Below, in pieces: positions 8,313-15,741 of a DNA stretch of 64,000 bases. Every line of letters begins with the position of its first letter. The first letter of the stretch is position 1. Position numbers and translations under genes: made by a program. Origin of the DNA: Bradyrhizobium yuanmingense (lineage in GTDB: Bacteria > Pseudomonadota > Alphaproteobacteria > Rhizobiales > Xanthobacteraceae); the NCBI RefSeq assembly GCF_029167105.1, contig NZ_JARFML010000006.1, forward strand, positions 186,001-250,000. The letters are read 5' to 3'. Under the pieces are notes generated by a model. That model was given only the letters and a program-made list of their open reading frames with translations. It was not told the DNA's origin and ran no database searches.

Positions 8313-8399
8313 ATGCGAGACCGTGTTTATCTTGTGCTCGCCGTGTCAGCCAGCATATTCACAATCGCAGCCGTTTCTGTCCTCGCCCTAAGCTTTTGA
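8313..8399 (+). CDS. Possible 28-residue membrane microprotein
   Basis: An ATG at 8313 opens a 28-residue frame, MRDRVYLVLAVSASIFTIAA followed by VSVLALSF. It has a charged N-terminus and a single hydrophobic helix, as expected of a one-TM microprotein. The purine-rich stretch AGGTGGAAA lies rather far upstream, so translation is uncertain. It is followed, 102 bases later, by the LuxR-type HTH gene. It could equally be a chance frame. Confidence 0.35.
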   Translation: MRDRVYLVLAVSASIFTIAAVSVLALSF

Positions 8400-8501
8400 T
8401 TGCCAACTAGCGTGCCCGACGCTCGCGACTGTCGAAGAAGGGCCGTTCGAACTGCTGACCGCCGTCGCAGCGGAGGAGTCACGAGACACGACAAGAGGCA
8501 A

Positions 8502-8723
8502 ATGACCGACATTTTGCTCAGCCCTCACGAGAAGCGCTTTCTTAGGCGCCTGGCCGCCGGGAAAACAGACGCGGAGATCGCTGTCCGGCTTGGAGGCAGC
8601 TGCAAGCAAATCGCAGAACAGCGAGCGCGATTGTTGGCGAAGCTCGGAATCACGGCTCCAGAGGAGATCGCCGACACAACAAAGCGACTTGCGAGCTGGA
8701 GCACTTACAGAGGCGTTACGTAA
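8502..8723 (+). CDS. Stand-alone LuxR/GerE-type HTH protein
   Basis: The 73-residue product is essentially one DNA-binding domain: LSPHEKRFLRRLAAGKTDAE, then IAVRLGGS, then a recognition-helix-like QIAEQRARLLAKLGI. This follows the pattern of LuxR/GerE domains (LTxRExEVLxxLAxGxSxxEIAxxLxxS...KLG). The ATG at 8502 follows AAGAGGC; the longer frame from a TTG at 8400 adds only Arg-rich sequence and is unlikely. No receiver or ligand-binding domain is attached, so it may act as a constitutive or protein-controlled regulator, or as a competitor of full-length LuxR proteins. Confidence 0.75.
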   Translation: MTDILLSPHEKRFLRRLAAGKTDAEIAVRLGGSCKQIAEQRARLLAKLGITAPEEIADTTKRLASWSTYRGVT

Positions 8724-8813
8724 CGCGGGGCATCAGGCATCTTTGTCGCGCGGCCTGCTGCTCCAAGTACCAGTTCTGCGTCAGAAGGCCTCGGGCGCCT
8801 AACTGCGAGCCGC

Positions 8814-9953
8814 CTAGCCGTACAAATACCCGACCGGCTTGCCTTCCGTGCGCAGGGGGCGCACGTCCTTTTGCGTGATGATCTGGCCGGCGAGGCCGTC
8901 GATCTCGTCGCGCTGCGTCGCCGTCCAGCTGCGCAGCTCGTTCATGCCCTTGAGCAGGCCGAGGCGGAGGACCTGCGTGTTTTCGCCGACGCCGATCAGG
9001 CTGATGGAATCCTTGCCCGCCGTCACCACGTCGCCGGCAGAGAGTTCAAAGCTCTCGCCGGACCTTTTCTTGAACTCGGCCGTGCCGCGAATGACGCGAT
9101 AGATCACGACCTCGCCCTTGGCAAAGCAGGTCGCGTCCGCCGCGGCAGACGTGCTCTTCGGCAAGAGCGCGTGGCCACGCGGGTCGGTTGCGATGATGTG
9201 GCCGGTGACGAGATGCCCGCTCGGAATCTCGATGCCGATATCGCGCACGTAAACCGGCATCGCCGATCTGACAGGACTGTCGGTGAGCGGCTTGAACAGC
9301 GCGTCGAGTGCAAGGGGATCCTGAAGCCAGAAGCCGGCATCGGCCGGGCGGTCGTGCAGCGGATGGCTCCAGGCCACGCGCGGCGTTTCGTCCTCATTGA
9401 TCTGATCCGGGCCGACAATGGTCGGATTCGGAAAGGTGGTGGGATCGGTGATGAAGGCTTCGAGAAATTTGCCGGAATAGCCCATCGAGATCGGATCGGG
9501 CACCACCGTCTGCGGCGTCTTCAAATTCTCTTCGGTCGACAGGCCCGACCAGGTGTAGAACAGCTGGCGATGCACGATCGCGCTTTGCAGCATCACCGCG
9601 CCCGGGCCGACATTGTACCAGCGGCCGTCATAGTCGAAGGTGAACGCGCCCGAGGTGACCAGCACGAGCTGAAAGCCGCCCGGCGGCAGATGCAAATGGA
9701 AGTCGGTAGGGCCGGTGTCGGGCCGATAGATCGGCAGATTGGTGGCGACCTCGTGCAGCAGGAAGGTTTCGTTGTTGGCGTGGAAGCCTTCGTTGGCGCG
9801 GTTGTAGAGCGCCTGCGGCCGGTAGGTCGCCTCGAAATTCGCATTCTTGTCGCGATCGATCGCCACGAAGTCCTGATCGTTGAGACGCAGCCGGGCGCCG
9901 TTCGGATGGGTGAGACCGGTGAATTTGATGTCTCCCGCAGCATGCACGTTCAT
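8814..9953 (-). CDS. Bicupin, homogentisate-dioxygenase-like fold, function unknown
   Basis: This 379-residue protein starts at the ATG at 9953 behind a CGGAGA ribosome-binding site. Two beta-barrel cupin regions can be seen. The first is around DFHLHLPPGGFQLVLVTSG and YNVGPGAVMLQ, with paired histidines and a further His (IVHRQLF). The second is near the C-terminus around GEVVIYRVIRGTAEF and ELSAGDVVTAG. Layout and length recall homogentisate 1,2-dioxygenase relatives, but I cannot place a complete His-Glu-His iron triad, so a dioxygenase role is only a guess. It is downstream of the ligase/amidotransferase genes on the same strand, after a 326-bp gap. Confidence 0.7.
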   Translation of the reverse strand: MNVHAAGDIKFTGLTHPNGARLRLNDQDFVAIDRDKNANFEATYRPQALYNRANEGFHANNETFLLHEVATNLPIYRPDTGPTDFHLHLPPGGFQLVLVTSGAFTFDYDGRWYNVGPGAVMLQSAIVHRQLFYTWSGLSTEENLKTPQTVVPDPISMGYSGKFLEAFITDPTTFPNPTIVGPDQINEDETPRVAWSHPLHDRPADAGFWLQDPLALDALFKPLTDSPVRSAMPVYVRDIGIEIPSGHLVTGHIIATDPRGHALLPKSTSAAADATCFAKGEVVIYRVIRGTAEFKKRSGESFELSAGDVVTAGKDSISLIGVGENTQVLRLGLLKGMNELRSWTATQRDEIDGLAGQIITQKDVRPLRTEGKPVGYLYG

Positions 9954-10279
9954 GGCATTCTCCGATCTGAGGCCATTCATCCCGGAAGCCGAGCGCACGT
10001 GACTGGCCGCTCCTCATCGTGGCCGGGCAGGGACTTGGCCTGATGCTGTCTTGCGAATTTCAGGCCAGCCGGAGCGCAATGCGGCGCGCTGGTCCGCCGG
10101 CTGCACGCGACGCGCAAATAATCGAGATTGCACCTGAGGTTAGACAATAGGTTGCGCCGAACTCGCCCGACCTGTCCTGGCAATCCGTCAGCGGGCGCAG
10201 CGGCTTGTCTTGTCTAATTTGTCGGCATGCCCTGCAAAAGCGCATGCAGCCGGCCCCGGCGACGGGCACCCGGCACGGT
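9954..10279. other. Gap with one inverted repeat
   Basis: No gene is supported here. TGGCCTGA at 10036-10043 is exactly inverted as TCAGGCCA at 10060-10067 around a 16-base loop, about 85-115 bases before the bicupin start. It may be a terminator for the upstream operon or an operator for the bicupin gene. The open frames across this stretch lack start signals and domain character. Confidence 0.4.
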
Positions 10280-10465
10280 TCAGTCGAATGATCGCGGGAG
10301 CGCCGGCTCGGGCTTGCCGGACGGGCTGCCTGCCCATTTCGCCATGTCCATGGCGCGCGCGTCGAAGCCTTCGCACCAGAGGCAGCTCGGCTCCGTGTGG
10401 CCGTGGGCGGTCAGCATCGGGACAAGCGCATGGCCGCAGCCGGTGCAGGGTGTGGTGCGATTCAT
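10280..10465 (-). CDS. CxxC mini-protein, probable zinc ribbon
   Basis: A 61-residue protein starts at the ATG at 10465 behind TTGGAGAAG. It begins MNRTTPCTGCGHALVPMLTA and later has SCLWCEGF, giving two CxxC pairs about 21 residues apart plus histidines between them. This is the pattern of a small zinc-binding ribbon. The remainder (ARAMDMAKWAGSPSGKPEPA) is polar. It lies 64 bases after the carboxylate-amine ligase gene on the same strand and is probably the last member of that operon. The function is not known. Confidence 0.75.
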   Translation of the reverse strand: MNRTTPCTGCGHALVPMLTAHGHTEPSCLWCEGFDARAMDMAKWAGSPSGKPEPALPRSFD

Positions 10466-10529
10466 GCGCTTCTCCAACGATCTCCGTAACTCAGGAATGG
10501 CATTTTCGTCGCGCAAGCTTGCGCGGGCG

Positions 10530-11759
10530 CTATGACGGCGCAGAAGCGCTGCGATGCACAGGCGCGCTCGTTCCCGACAGCGTAGAGGTAGCGATCCATT
10601 GTGACACGGCTGCGATGTCGTCGCCGCTTTCGCGATAGGCGCGAAGCTGGAATTCCGCCGAGCTGCCGCGGGCGACGATGGTGCGGCAGTGTTCGATCTC
10701 CGCGGAGCAGTTCAATGCGGCTGCGTCCTCCGCAATGTCGTCGATCACCCCGGTGAGCAGCTCCGAGATCGTCACCGGCCCGTCCTTGGAGGCGAAGATG
10801 CAGTCGGTGCCGTAGCGCTGGGCACGCCATTTGTTCTCGACCGCGATCGCGCGCTCGACCGCAGTGACCTCCCGGGACAGCTGAGGGCGCAGATAGAGAT
10901 GCCGCGTCAGGCAGCGGTAGAGCGAGGCGATGGCAACCGCGTCGTCGACGAAGGTGCAGGTGTCGGGCGCGCGAAGCTCCAGCGTCGGATGCTTCATGGA
11001 AGGGCGCATTGCCCACCAGATGTGGCTTTCGTCCGGGATCACGCCGGAGCGCTGCAACGCGCCGACATAAGCATCGAAATCCTGCTTGCCTTCGAACAAT
11101 TCGGGCAGGCCGGTGCGCGGCAGCTCGGAATAAGCCGCGAGGCGGTAGCCCTTCAATCCGGTCTTGTGGGAATTCCAGAACGGCGAGGACGCCGACAGCG
11201 CGATGAACAACGGCAGGTGCGGCAGCATCGCCCGCATCACCGCCATGCGCTTCTCGGGATCAGGCAACTGCACGTGCACATGCATGCCGCACATCATGTT
11301 GCGGTGACCGATGCTGCGCAGATCCTCGATCATCTCCTCGTAGCGCGGTTTCGGGCTGGGCTGCGACATGCGCCAGACTGCGCTCGGGTGCGTGCCGCAG
11401 GCCATGATCACGAACCCGTATTGCGCAGCGACGTTCGCGACCTCGCGTCGCAGGAAGCGCAGCTCCTCGCGCGCGTCGTTCACGTCGACATGAACGTTGG
11501 TTGCGACCTCGAGCTGCGATTGCAGCATCTCGCGCATGGCCTGGCCGCCGGTCGACCAGTTTGCCGATTCGAACAGCTCGTTGGGCGTGCGGATCGCGAC
11601 CTCGAAGCTGCGGCGGTCCGCGAGGAAGTATTCCTCCTCGATGCCGAAGGAATATTCCGCCGGATTGCCGCCGCCGCCGGCAGAACGGATGACGACATGC
11701 TGCTTGTCCTCGGAAGGGGCAAGACGCAGCAGCTTTGAAACGTCTGAAGCAAATGTCAT
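10530..11759 (-). CDS. YbdK-type carboxylate-amine ligase (glutamate-cysteine ligase 2 fold)
   Basis: This 409-residue enzyme belongs to the GCS2 family (PF04107), ATP-grasp-independent ligases that join a gamma-carboxylate to an amine, usually glutamate to cysteine or another amine. Signature segments are SFGIEEEYFLADRRS near residue 40, the substrate/metal region MLQSQLEVAT, CGMHVHVQLPDPEKR, ELRAPDT and the C-terminal region VARGSSAEFQLRAY. The YbdK subgroup has weak or uncertain glutamate-cysteine ligase activity in other bacteria. It lies 18 bases after a class II amidotransferase gene, so the two very likely share a pathway. The actual amine substrate cannot be read from the sequence. 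Confidence 0.9.
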   Translation of the reverse strand: MTFASDVSKLLRLAPSEDKQHVVIRSAGGGGNPAEYSFGIEEEYFLADRRSFEVAIRTPNELFESANWSTGGQAMREMLQSQLEVATNVHVDVNDAREELRFLRREVANVAAQYGFVIMACGTHPSAVWRMSQPSPKPRYEEMIEDLRSIGHRNMMCGMHVHVQLPDPEKRMAVMRAMLPHLPLFIALSASSPFWNSHKTGLKGYRLAAYSELPRTGLPELFEGKQDFDAYVGALQRSGVIPDESHIWWAMRPSMKHPTLELRAPDTCTFVDDAVAIASLYRCLTRHLYLRPQLSREVTAVERAIAVENKWRAQRYGTDCIFASKDGPVTISELLTGVIDDIAEDAAALNCSAEIEHCRTIVARGSSAEFQLRAYRESGDDIAAVSQWIATSTLSGTSAPVHRSASAPS

Positions 11760-11777
11760 TGGCCACCGGCGCGGTCA

Positions 11778-12605
11778 CTACCTGCGGGCGATAATCCGTC
11801 TGATTGTGGCCGGTTCCGCACCCGATGTACTGGAAATTGCAGGTTCGAACGGAACAATTTTGACGGCTTCGGACGCTCGCGCGATCAGGGCATGGTTCGG
11901 CGGGACTTCCGCCCAGTCCGATTCCTTATCGAACGGCTCGGAGACGACGATGACTTGCCCGCCGTCCTCGCGGAAGTAGAGCGTGTTCGCGGCATCGTTC
12001 ACCGAGACCCGAAATGCGTAGAGGTCGCGGCCGTTGGCAATCGCGCTGGTAAAGCGCAGCCGTTCGTGAAGCCCGTCTTCATTGACGAATCCGAGGAGCG
12101 ATTGCAGCACGGACTGGGTCGCGCCGAGCGGATCGTGCTCGAGACCGGCCCCCATCATGGCCAGGAACACGGCTTCCGAATCCGTCGTGCCCAGCCGGGA
12201 CGGATAGTAGGCATCGGGAATCAGCGCCTCGACTTTGCGCCGCAGCCGATTCCAGCTGCCGACGAATCCGTTGTGCATGAACATCCAGTGCCCGCAGGCA
12301 AAGGGATGACAATTCTGCCGCGTCACCGCCGTGCCGGTTGCGGCACGCACATGGGCGAAGAACAGATGCGAGCGCAGATGCCGGCAGAGGTAGCGCAGGT
12401 TTTCGTCCGACCACGCCGGGCGCGTCTCGCGATAAAGGCCCGGCTCGGGGTGCTCGCCATACCAGCCGAGACCAAAGCCGTCTCCGTTCGAGCCCGCCGT
12501 GGACTGAAGCGAGCGGATGCTCTGGGCAATCAGCGAATGCTCGGGCTCGGTAACATAGGGTTCGAACGAGGTGGTTTCGCCCCGGTATGCGATCCAGCGG
12601 CACAT
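11778..12605 (-). CDS. Class II glutamine amidotransferase (YafJ/EgtC-like)
   Basis: The ATG at 12605 puts the nucleophile cysteine at position 2 (MCRWIAYRG), as required for N-terminal-nucleophile amidotransferases, and follows GGCAGGAA at a proper distance. The 275-residue protein has the typical NGDGFGLGWYG, FFAHVRAATGTAVTRQN and FMHNG motifs of the family. Relatives include YafJ and EgtC; EgtC hydrolyses a gamma-glutamyl bond in ergothioneine synthesis. Pairing with a gamma-glutamyl-type ligase 18 bases downstream suggests add-and-remove chemistry of a glutamyl group. No egtB or egtD homologue is in the window, so ergothioneine itself is not supported. Confidence 0.9.
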   Translation of the reverse strand: MCRWIAYRGETTSFEPYVTEPEHSLIAQSIRSLQSTAGSNGDGFGLGWYGEHPEPGLYRETRPAWSDENLRYLCRHLRSHLFFAHVRAATGTAVTRQNCHPFACGHWMFMHNGFVGSWNRLRRKVEALIPDAYYPSRLGTTDSEAVFLAMMGAGLEHDPLGATQSVLQSLLGFVNEDGLHERLRFTSAIANGRDLYAFRVSVNDAANTLYFREDGGQVIVVSEPFDKESDWAEVPPNHALIARASEAVKIVPFEPAISSTSGAEPATIRRIIARR

Positions 12606-12960
12606 GCGGGTTCCTGCCAGGCGGTTTGATGCATCGCGAGGTGCATCAACACTTGTCACGGACGCATGGTTCCGGCTGCGAAAGGGTTGCATGACCGATC
12701 CCGCAACGCCGAACCGATGCGGCGGCTGGTCGCAGCCAGTCCGCCTTGATTCCGACAGGCGTACCTATATTTCTGAAGCGAACAAGAATCCGGGCCCCTC
12801 TGGCGAGGACGTCGACGTCGTCGGCAAACCTCGCGATGTCGGATGACCAGTCCCGCGCGAATGCGATGGATCGGCCGATTGTCGGGCCCCTGTTCGTTTT
12901 TCCGACCATTCGTCGCCATCGCAGCTCCGTGCGGCCATTTCGCAAGTTAAGGGAGCTACG
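12606..12960. other. Divergent control region between amidotransferase operon and terB operon
   Basis: This 355-bp stretch separates the minus-strand operon (start 12605) from the plus-strand TerB operon (start 12961). It holds the 24-bp palindrome at 12626-12649 and presumably both promoters. The frames that cross it (for example 12571-12846) show no domain and no start signal. Confidence 0.5.
12626..12649. promoter_or_regulatory. 24-bp palindromic operator candidate before the amidotransferase gene
   Basis: TTGATGCA at 12626-12633 is exactly inverted as TGCATCAA at 12642-12649 around an 8-base centre. It lies 21-44 bases upstream of the amidotransferase start, where a dimeric repressor would overlap the promoter or leader. 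The spacing is wrong for a FixK/FNR box, so a different regulator is implied. Confidence 0.6.
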
Positions 12961-13428
12961 ATGTCCGGAACCGAAACCTCAGATCCGATCGAGATCACGG
13001 AACCGTCCAGCCTGAATGAGCAGGCCACGGCGGCCGTGGTGATCGTGGGCGCGCTGGTAGCGGTGGCCGACCGGCGCGTCTCAGCCGTCGAACGCGACGA
13101 GGTGATCCGTTTCATCAGAGACCGCAAGCTGGCGCCGCACATCGGCGACGAACGGCTCCGTGCCATGTTCGACGAACTCGCCGAACGGCTCGAAGAGCCG
13201 GATTTTGCCAACGTCGTGATCGATACGCTGCGACCGGTTTCGAACCTGCCGCTCTCGTCGCATCTGGTGGAGCTGTCGGAGCGCGTTGCTGCCGCAGACG
13301 AGGACGTACATCCCCACGAAGTCCAGGCGATTAAATTGTTGCGCTTGCTGACGCTGGTGCTGCCGCGCGCGAAGCCGGTTGGGGCGAGTGCGCCGGGCCC
13401 CAAGCTGCAGGCCGCCTCGAAGGGGTAA
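12961..13428 (+). CDS. TerB-family protein
   Basis: This 155-residue cytoplasmic helical protein has two repeats typical of TerB domains, each with an acidic, metal-binding style loop: VAVADRRVSAVERDEV near residue 35 and RVAAADEDVHPHEVQAI near residue 110. TerB proteins are found with TerC-type membrane proteins in tellurite-resistance and general stress modules and bind divalent metals in known cases. It follows GGGAGCTACG and is the first gene of an operon: the next starts 2 bases after its stop, and TerC follows. Tellurite resistance is only a family name here and not a prediction. Confidence 0.85.
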   Translation: MSGTETSDPIEITEPSSLNEQATAAVVIVGALVAVADRRVSAVERDEVIRFIRDRKLAPHIGDERLRAMFDELAERLEEPDFANVVIDTLRPVSNLPLSSHLVELSERVAAADEDVHPHEVQAIKLLRLLTLVLPRAKPVGASAPGPKLQAASKG

Positions 13429-13430
13429 GC

Positions 13431-13793
13431 ATGAGCACGATTTCGAACGAGCGCGCCGGGCAAACCGAGGGGAACACCGACCAGATCGCTGGTGGAGACC
13501 CGCGCCTGGCCAAGCTCGTCGACCGCCTGCCGCCGCGCATGAGCGACACCCTGACCTATCTGCTCAAGCCGTCCAGCCGCTGGGTCAGGATCCCCTCGGG
13601 CACGCTGCTGGTCGTCGGCGGTGTGCTCTCCATCCTCCCGGTGCTCGGCGTCTGGATGCTGCCGCTCGGCCTTGCTCTGCTCGCCGAGGACGTGCCTGCG
13701 CTGCGCTCCTCCCGTTCAAAAGTCTTCGATTGGATCGAGCGGCGCAAGCCGCATTGGCTCGATCCGTCTGCCTCTAGGAATGATCAATCATGA
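13431..13793 (+). CDS. Small membrane protein (PGPGW-like), TerB-TerC linker gene
   Basis: The 120-residue protein has a polar 45-residue N-terminus, then two adjacent hydrophobic helices (VRIPSGTLLVVGGVLSILPV and LGVWMLPLGLALLAEDVP) joined by a Pro-Gly turn, and a charged tail with RRKPHW. This resembles the PGPGW transmembrane family, often misannotated in rhizobia as tryptophan-synthase-like. Its stop overlaps the terC start by 4 bases (ATGA at 13790), so it is translationally coupled to TerC and probably works beside it in the membrane. Confidence 0.75.
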   Translation: MSTISNERAGQTEGNTDQIAGGDPRLAKLVDRLPPRMSDTLTYLLKPSSRWVRIPSGTLLVVGGVLSILPVLGVWMLPLGLALLAEDVPALRSSRSKVFDWIERRKPHWLDPSASRNDQS

Positions 13794-14437
13794 CTGAACT
13801 CATCACCGCCGAAGCGCTGTCCGCGCTGCTTCAAGTCATCCTGATCGATCTCGTGCTCGCCGGCGACAATGCCGTCGTCATCGGCCTTGCGGCTGCCGGC
13901 CTGCCGGCCGAGCAGCGCCGCCGCGCCATCATCGTCGGTATCGCCGCTGCCACCGCATTGCGCATCGCCTTCGCCGGCGTTGCGACCCAGCTTCTGCAAG
14001 TGATCGGCCTTCTGCTCGCCGGCGGCGTGTTGCTGCTCTGGGTCTGCTGGAAGATGTGGCGCGAGCTGCGCGAGCAGTCCGCGCATGCGAAAGAACTCTC
14101 ATTCGATAGTGGCGGCGCAGGTGCTGCGCCGGTACAGCAGCCGGTAAAGCAGAAAACTTTCGGCCAAGCGGCGGTGCAGATCGTCGCCGCCGACGTGTCG
14201 ATGTCGCTCGACAACGTGCTCGCGGTCGCGGGCGCCGCGCGGGAGCATCCCTACATCCTGGCCTTCGGCCTGCTCTTGTCGGTTGGGATGATGGGCGTTG
14301 CCGCGGATCTGCTTGGCCGTTTGCTCCAGAAGCAGCGCTGGGTGGCCTATGTCGGCCTCGCCATCATCCTTTACGTCGCGTTTGAGATGATCTATCGCGG
14401 CACGCTGGAACTTGCACCGGTGATTGCGAGTCTCTGA
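13790..14437 (+). CDS. TerC-family integral membrane protein (YjbE type)
   Basis: This 215-residue protein has seven or so hydrophobic helices and two copies of the TerC signature with acidic residues in the membrane: IDLVLAGDNAVVIG at the N-terminus and AADVSMSLDNVLAVAG in the second half. These Asp-containing motifs are linked to divalent metal transport, with manganese export shown for several TerC proteins. The loop between repeats is polar and Lys/Gln-rich. It overlaps the preceding small membrane protein by 4 bases and follows TerB, suggesting a metal-handling membrane complex. The transported ion is inference. Confidence 0.9.
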   Translation: MTELITAEALSALLQVILIDLVLAGDNAVVIGLAAAGLPAEQRRRAIIVGIAAATALRIAFAGVATQLLQVIGLLLAGGVLLLWVCWKMWRELREQSAHAKELSFDSGGAGAAPVQQPVKQKTFGQAAVQIVAADVSMSLDNVLAVAGAAREHPYILAFGLLLSVGMMGVAADLLGRLLQKQRWVAYVGLAIILYVAFEMIYRGTLELAPVIASL

Positions 14438-14468
14438 GGCGACAATCGACCGCAATCCGGAGTGATCA

Positions 14469-15053
14469 ATGACGCCTGAACCCAAAGCACCTTCGGCGCG
14501 GGCCGCGCCGTTGCCGCCGGTCGGCCTGCTTCCGAAGCTGATCTTCGGCTCGCGCTGGCTGCAGCTGCCGCTCTATGTTGGCCTCATCGTCGCCCAGGCC
14601 GTCTATGTGCTGTTGTTCCTGAAGGAGCTCTGGCACCTCGTCTTGCATTCGTTCGACGCCAGCGAGCAGCAGATCATGCTGGTCGTGCTCGGGCTGATCG
14701 ACGTCGTCATGATCTCGAACCTTCTGATCATGGTAATCGTGGGTGGATACGAGACCTTCGTTTCCCGGCTGAACCTCAGCGGCCATCCGGACGAGCCGGA
14801 ATGGCTCGGTCACGTCAATGCCAGCGTGCTCAAGATCAAGCTCGCAATGGCGATCATCGGCATCTCCTCGATCTCGCTGCTCAGGACCTTCATCGAGGCC
14901 GGCAATCTCGGCACGACCCGCAGCAATTTCACCGAGAGCGGGGTGATGTGGCAGGTGCTGATTCATATGACCTTCATCGTCTCGGCGGTCGGCATCGCCT
15001 GGGTCGACCGCCTCAGCGAGAGCGGCCATCGCAAGGAAGCCGAGCACGGCTGA
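14469..15053 (+). CDS. UPF0114/YqhA-family membrane protein
   Basis: This 194-residue protein has four hydrophobic helices, after an N-terminal Pro/Ala-rich leader: LPLYVGLIVAQAVYVLLF, IMLVVLGLIDVVMISNLLIMVI, LKIKLAMAIIGISSISLL and WQVLIHMTFIVSAVGIAW. The LIDVVMISNLLIMVIVGGYE and SRLNL segments mark the UPF0114 (TIGR00645) family, whose role is unknown. It follows terC by 31 bases with AATCCGGAGTGATCA as ribosome-binding context, and a strong terminator follows, closing the TerB operon. Confidence 0.9.
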   Translation: MTPEPKAPSARAAPLPPVGLLPKLIFGSRWLQLPLYVGLIVAQAVYVLLFLKELWHLVLHSFDASEQQIMLVVLGLIDVVMISNLLIMVIVGGYETFVSRLNLSGHPDEPEWLGHVNASVLKIKLAMAIIGISSISLLRTFIEAGNLGTTRSNFTESGVMWQVLIHMTFIVSAVGIAWVDRLSESGHRKEAEHG

Positions 15054-15092
15054 TAAGCTGGCCGCCCAATACCTCCCGAGCGGCCAATCCTG

Positions 15093-15130
15093 GAGCCCGC
15101 CTGATCGTCCGGTTGGGCGGGCTCTCTTTT
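15093..15130 (+). terminator. Rho-independent terminator of the TerB/TerC operon
   Basis: GAGCCCGCC at 15093-15101 pairs perfectly with GGCGGGCTC at 15116-15124 around a 14-base loop, followed by TCTTTT. It lies 39 bases after the UPF0114 gene stop. Confidence 0.8.
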
Positions 15131-15257
15131 CGAGATCGATAAAATTGTCTGCAATCGGTTCAGCGCCGGCAAACGCTGCCGACAAGAAGCCGGGCGCCTT
15201 AAACCAGGCCTTTGGAACCGATCTGCATCCTGCCCGCAAAAAGGGCAGGGCATCGGC

Positions 15258-15521
15258 ATGACAGTTCTCAGGGAGATCGTCGCAGCGGTCGCGGGAGTCT
15301 ACGCGCTCCTGCTGGTCTGTGACGCATTGTTCGGCGTCGGCGAGGCACGCTTCGACGACGCTTATTACCGCGCCAGCTTCTACGCACCGCGGCCGAAGGA
15401 GTTTCGGTTCGCGAGCGACACGCCGCCGGCGGTGCGCGTCAGCGACGCCTTCGCGCAGTTCGCGCCATCCGACGCCAAGCCGAACCGGCGCTACTCGTCG
15501 CTGACGACGATCATCCGCTAG
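15258..15521 (+). CDS. Small hypothetical protein with N-terminal membrane segment
   Basis: The 87-residue product opens MTVLREIVAAVAGVYALLLVCDALFG in outline (an uncleaved anchor or signal), then a Tyr/Phe/Arg-rich soluble part (FDDAYYRASFY, RPKEFRF) ending YSSLTTIIR. An AGGGCAGGG stretch precedes the ATG. It is monocistronic, behind a terminator and followed by palindromic repeats. I do not recognise the family, but the signal-like start and composition make a real gene likely. Confidence 0.65.
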   Translation: MTVLREIVAAVAGVYALLLVCDALFGVGEARFDDAYYRASFYAPRPKEFRFASDTPPAVRVSDAFAQFAPSDAKPNRRYSSLTTIIR

Positions 15522-15544
15522 TGGATGACACCTTTTCCCTGCGG

Positions 15545-15674
15545 CCATCCTTCGAGACGCCCGCTTTAGGCGGGCTCCTCAGGATGAGGGCGGAGCATGT
15601 GGCGGCAGTTTCAACGGGCACCGACCCTGATTAGCCTCATCCTGAGGAGGCGCGTAAGCGCCGTCTCGAAGGAC
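15545..15674. repeat. Pair of inverted REP-like elements
   Basis: A 45-bp element at 15545-15589 (CCATCCTTCGAGACGCC ... CTCCTCAGGATGAGG) recurs in opposite orientation at 15635-15674 (CCTCATCCTGAGGAG ... GTCTCGAAGGAC). Each copy contains its own small hairpin (GCCCGCTTTAGGCGGGC in the first, GGCGCGTAAGCGCC in the second). The pair sits between convergent genes ending at 15521 and 15742. Such repeats are common in Bradyrhizobium genomes. Confidence 0.8.
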
Positions 15675-15741
15675 GAGGCGGGCCGCAGACCGCCGCTAGA
15701 AGTCATTTGCAATAGCCCTGATCCGGGAGAGGTGAACAACC

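Noticed and set aside
12626..12649. Reading the palindrome before the amidotransferase as a FixK/FNR box
   Set aside because: The half-sites TTGAT and ATCAA are 14 bases apart rather than 4, so the spacing rules out a Crp-Fnr site; a different regulator is more likely.
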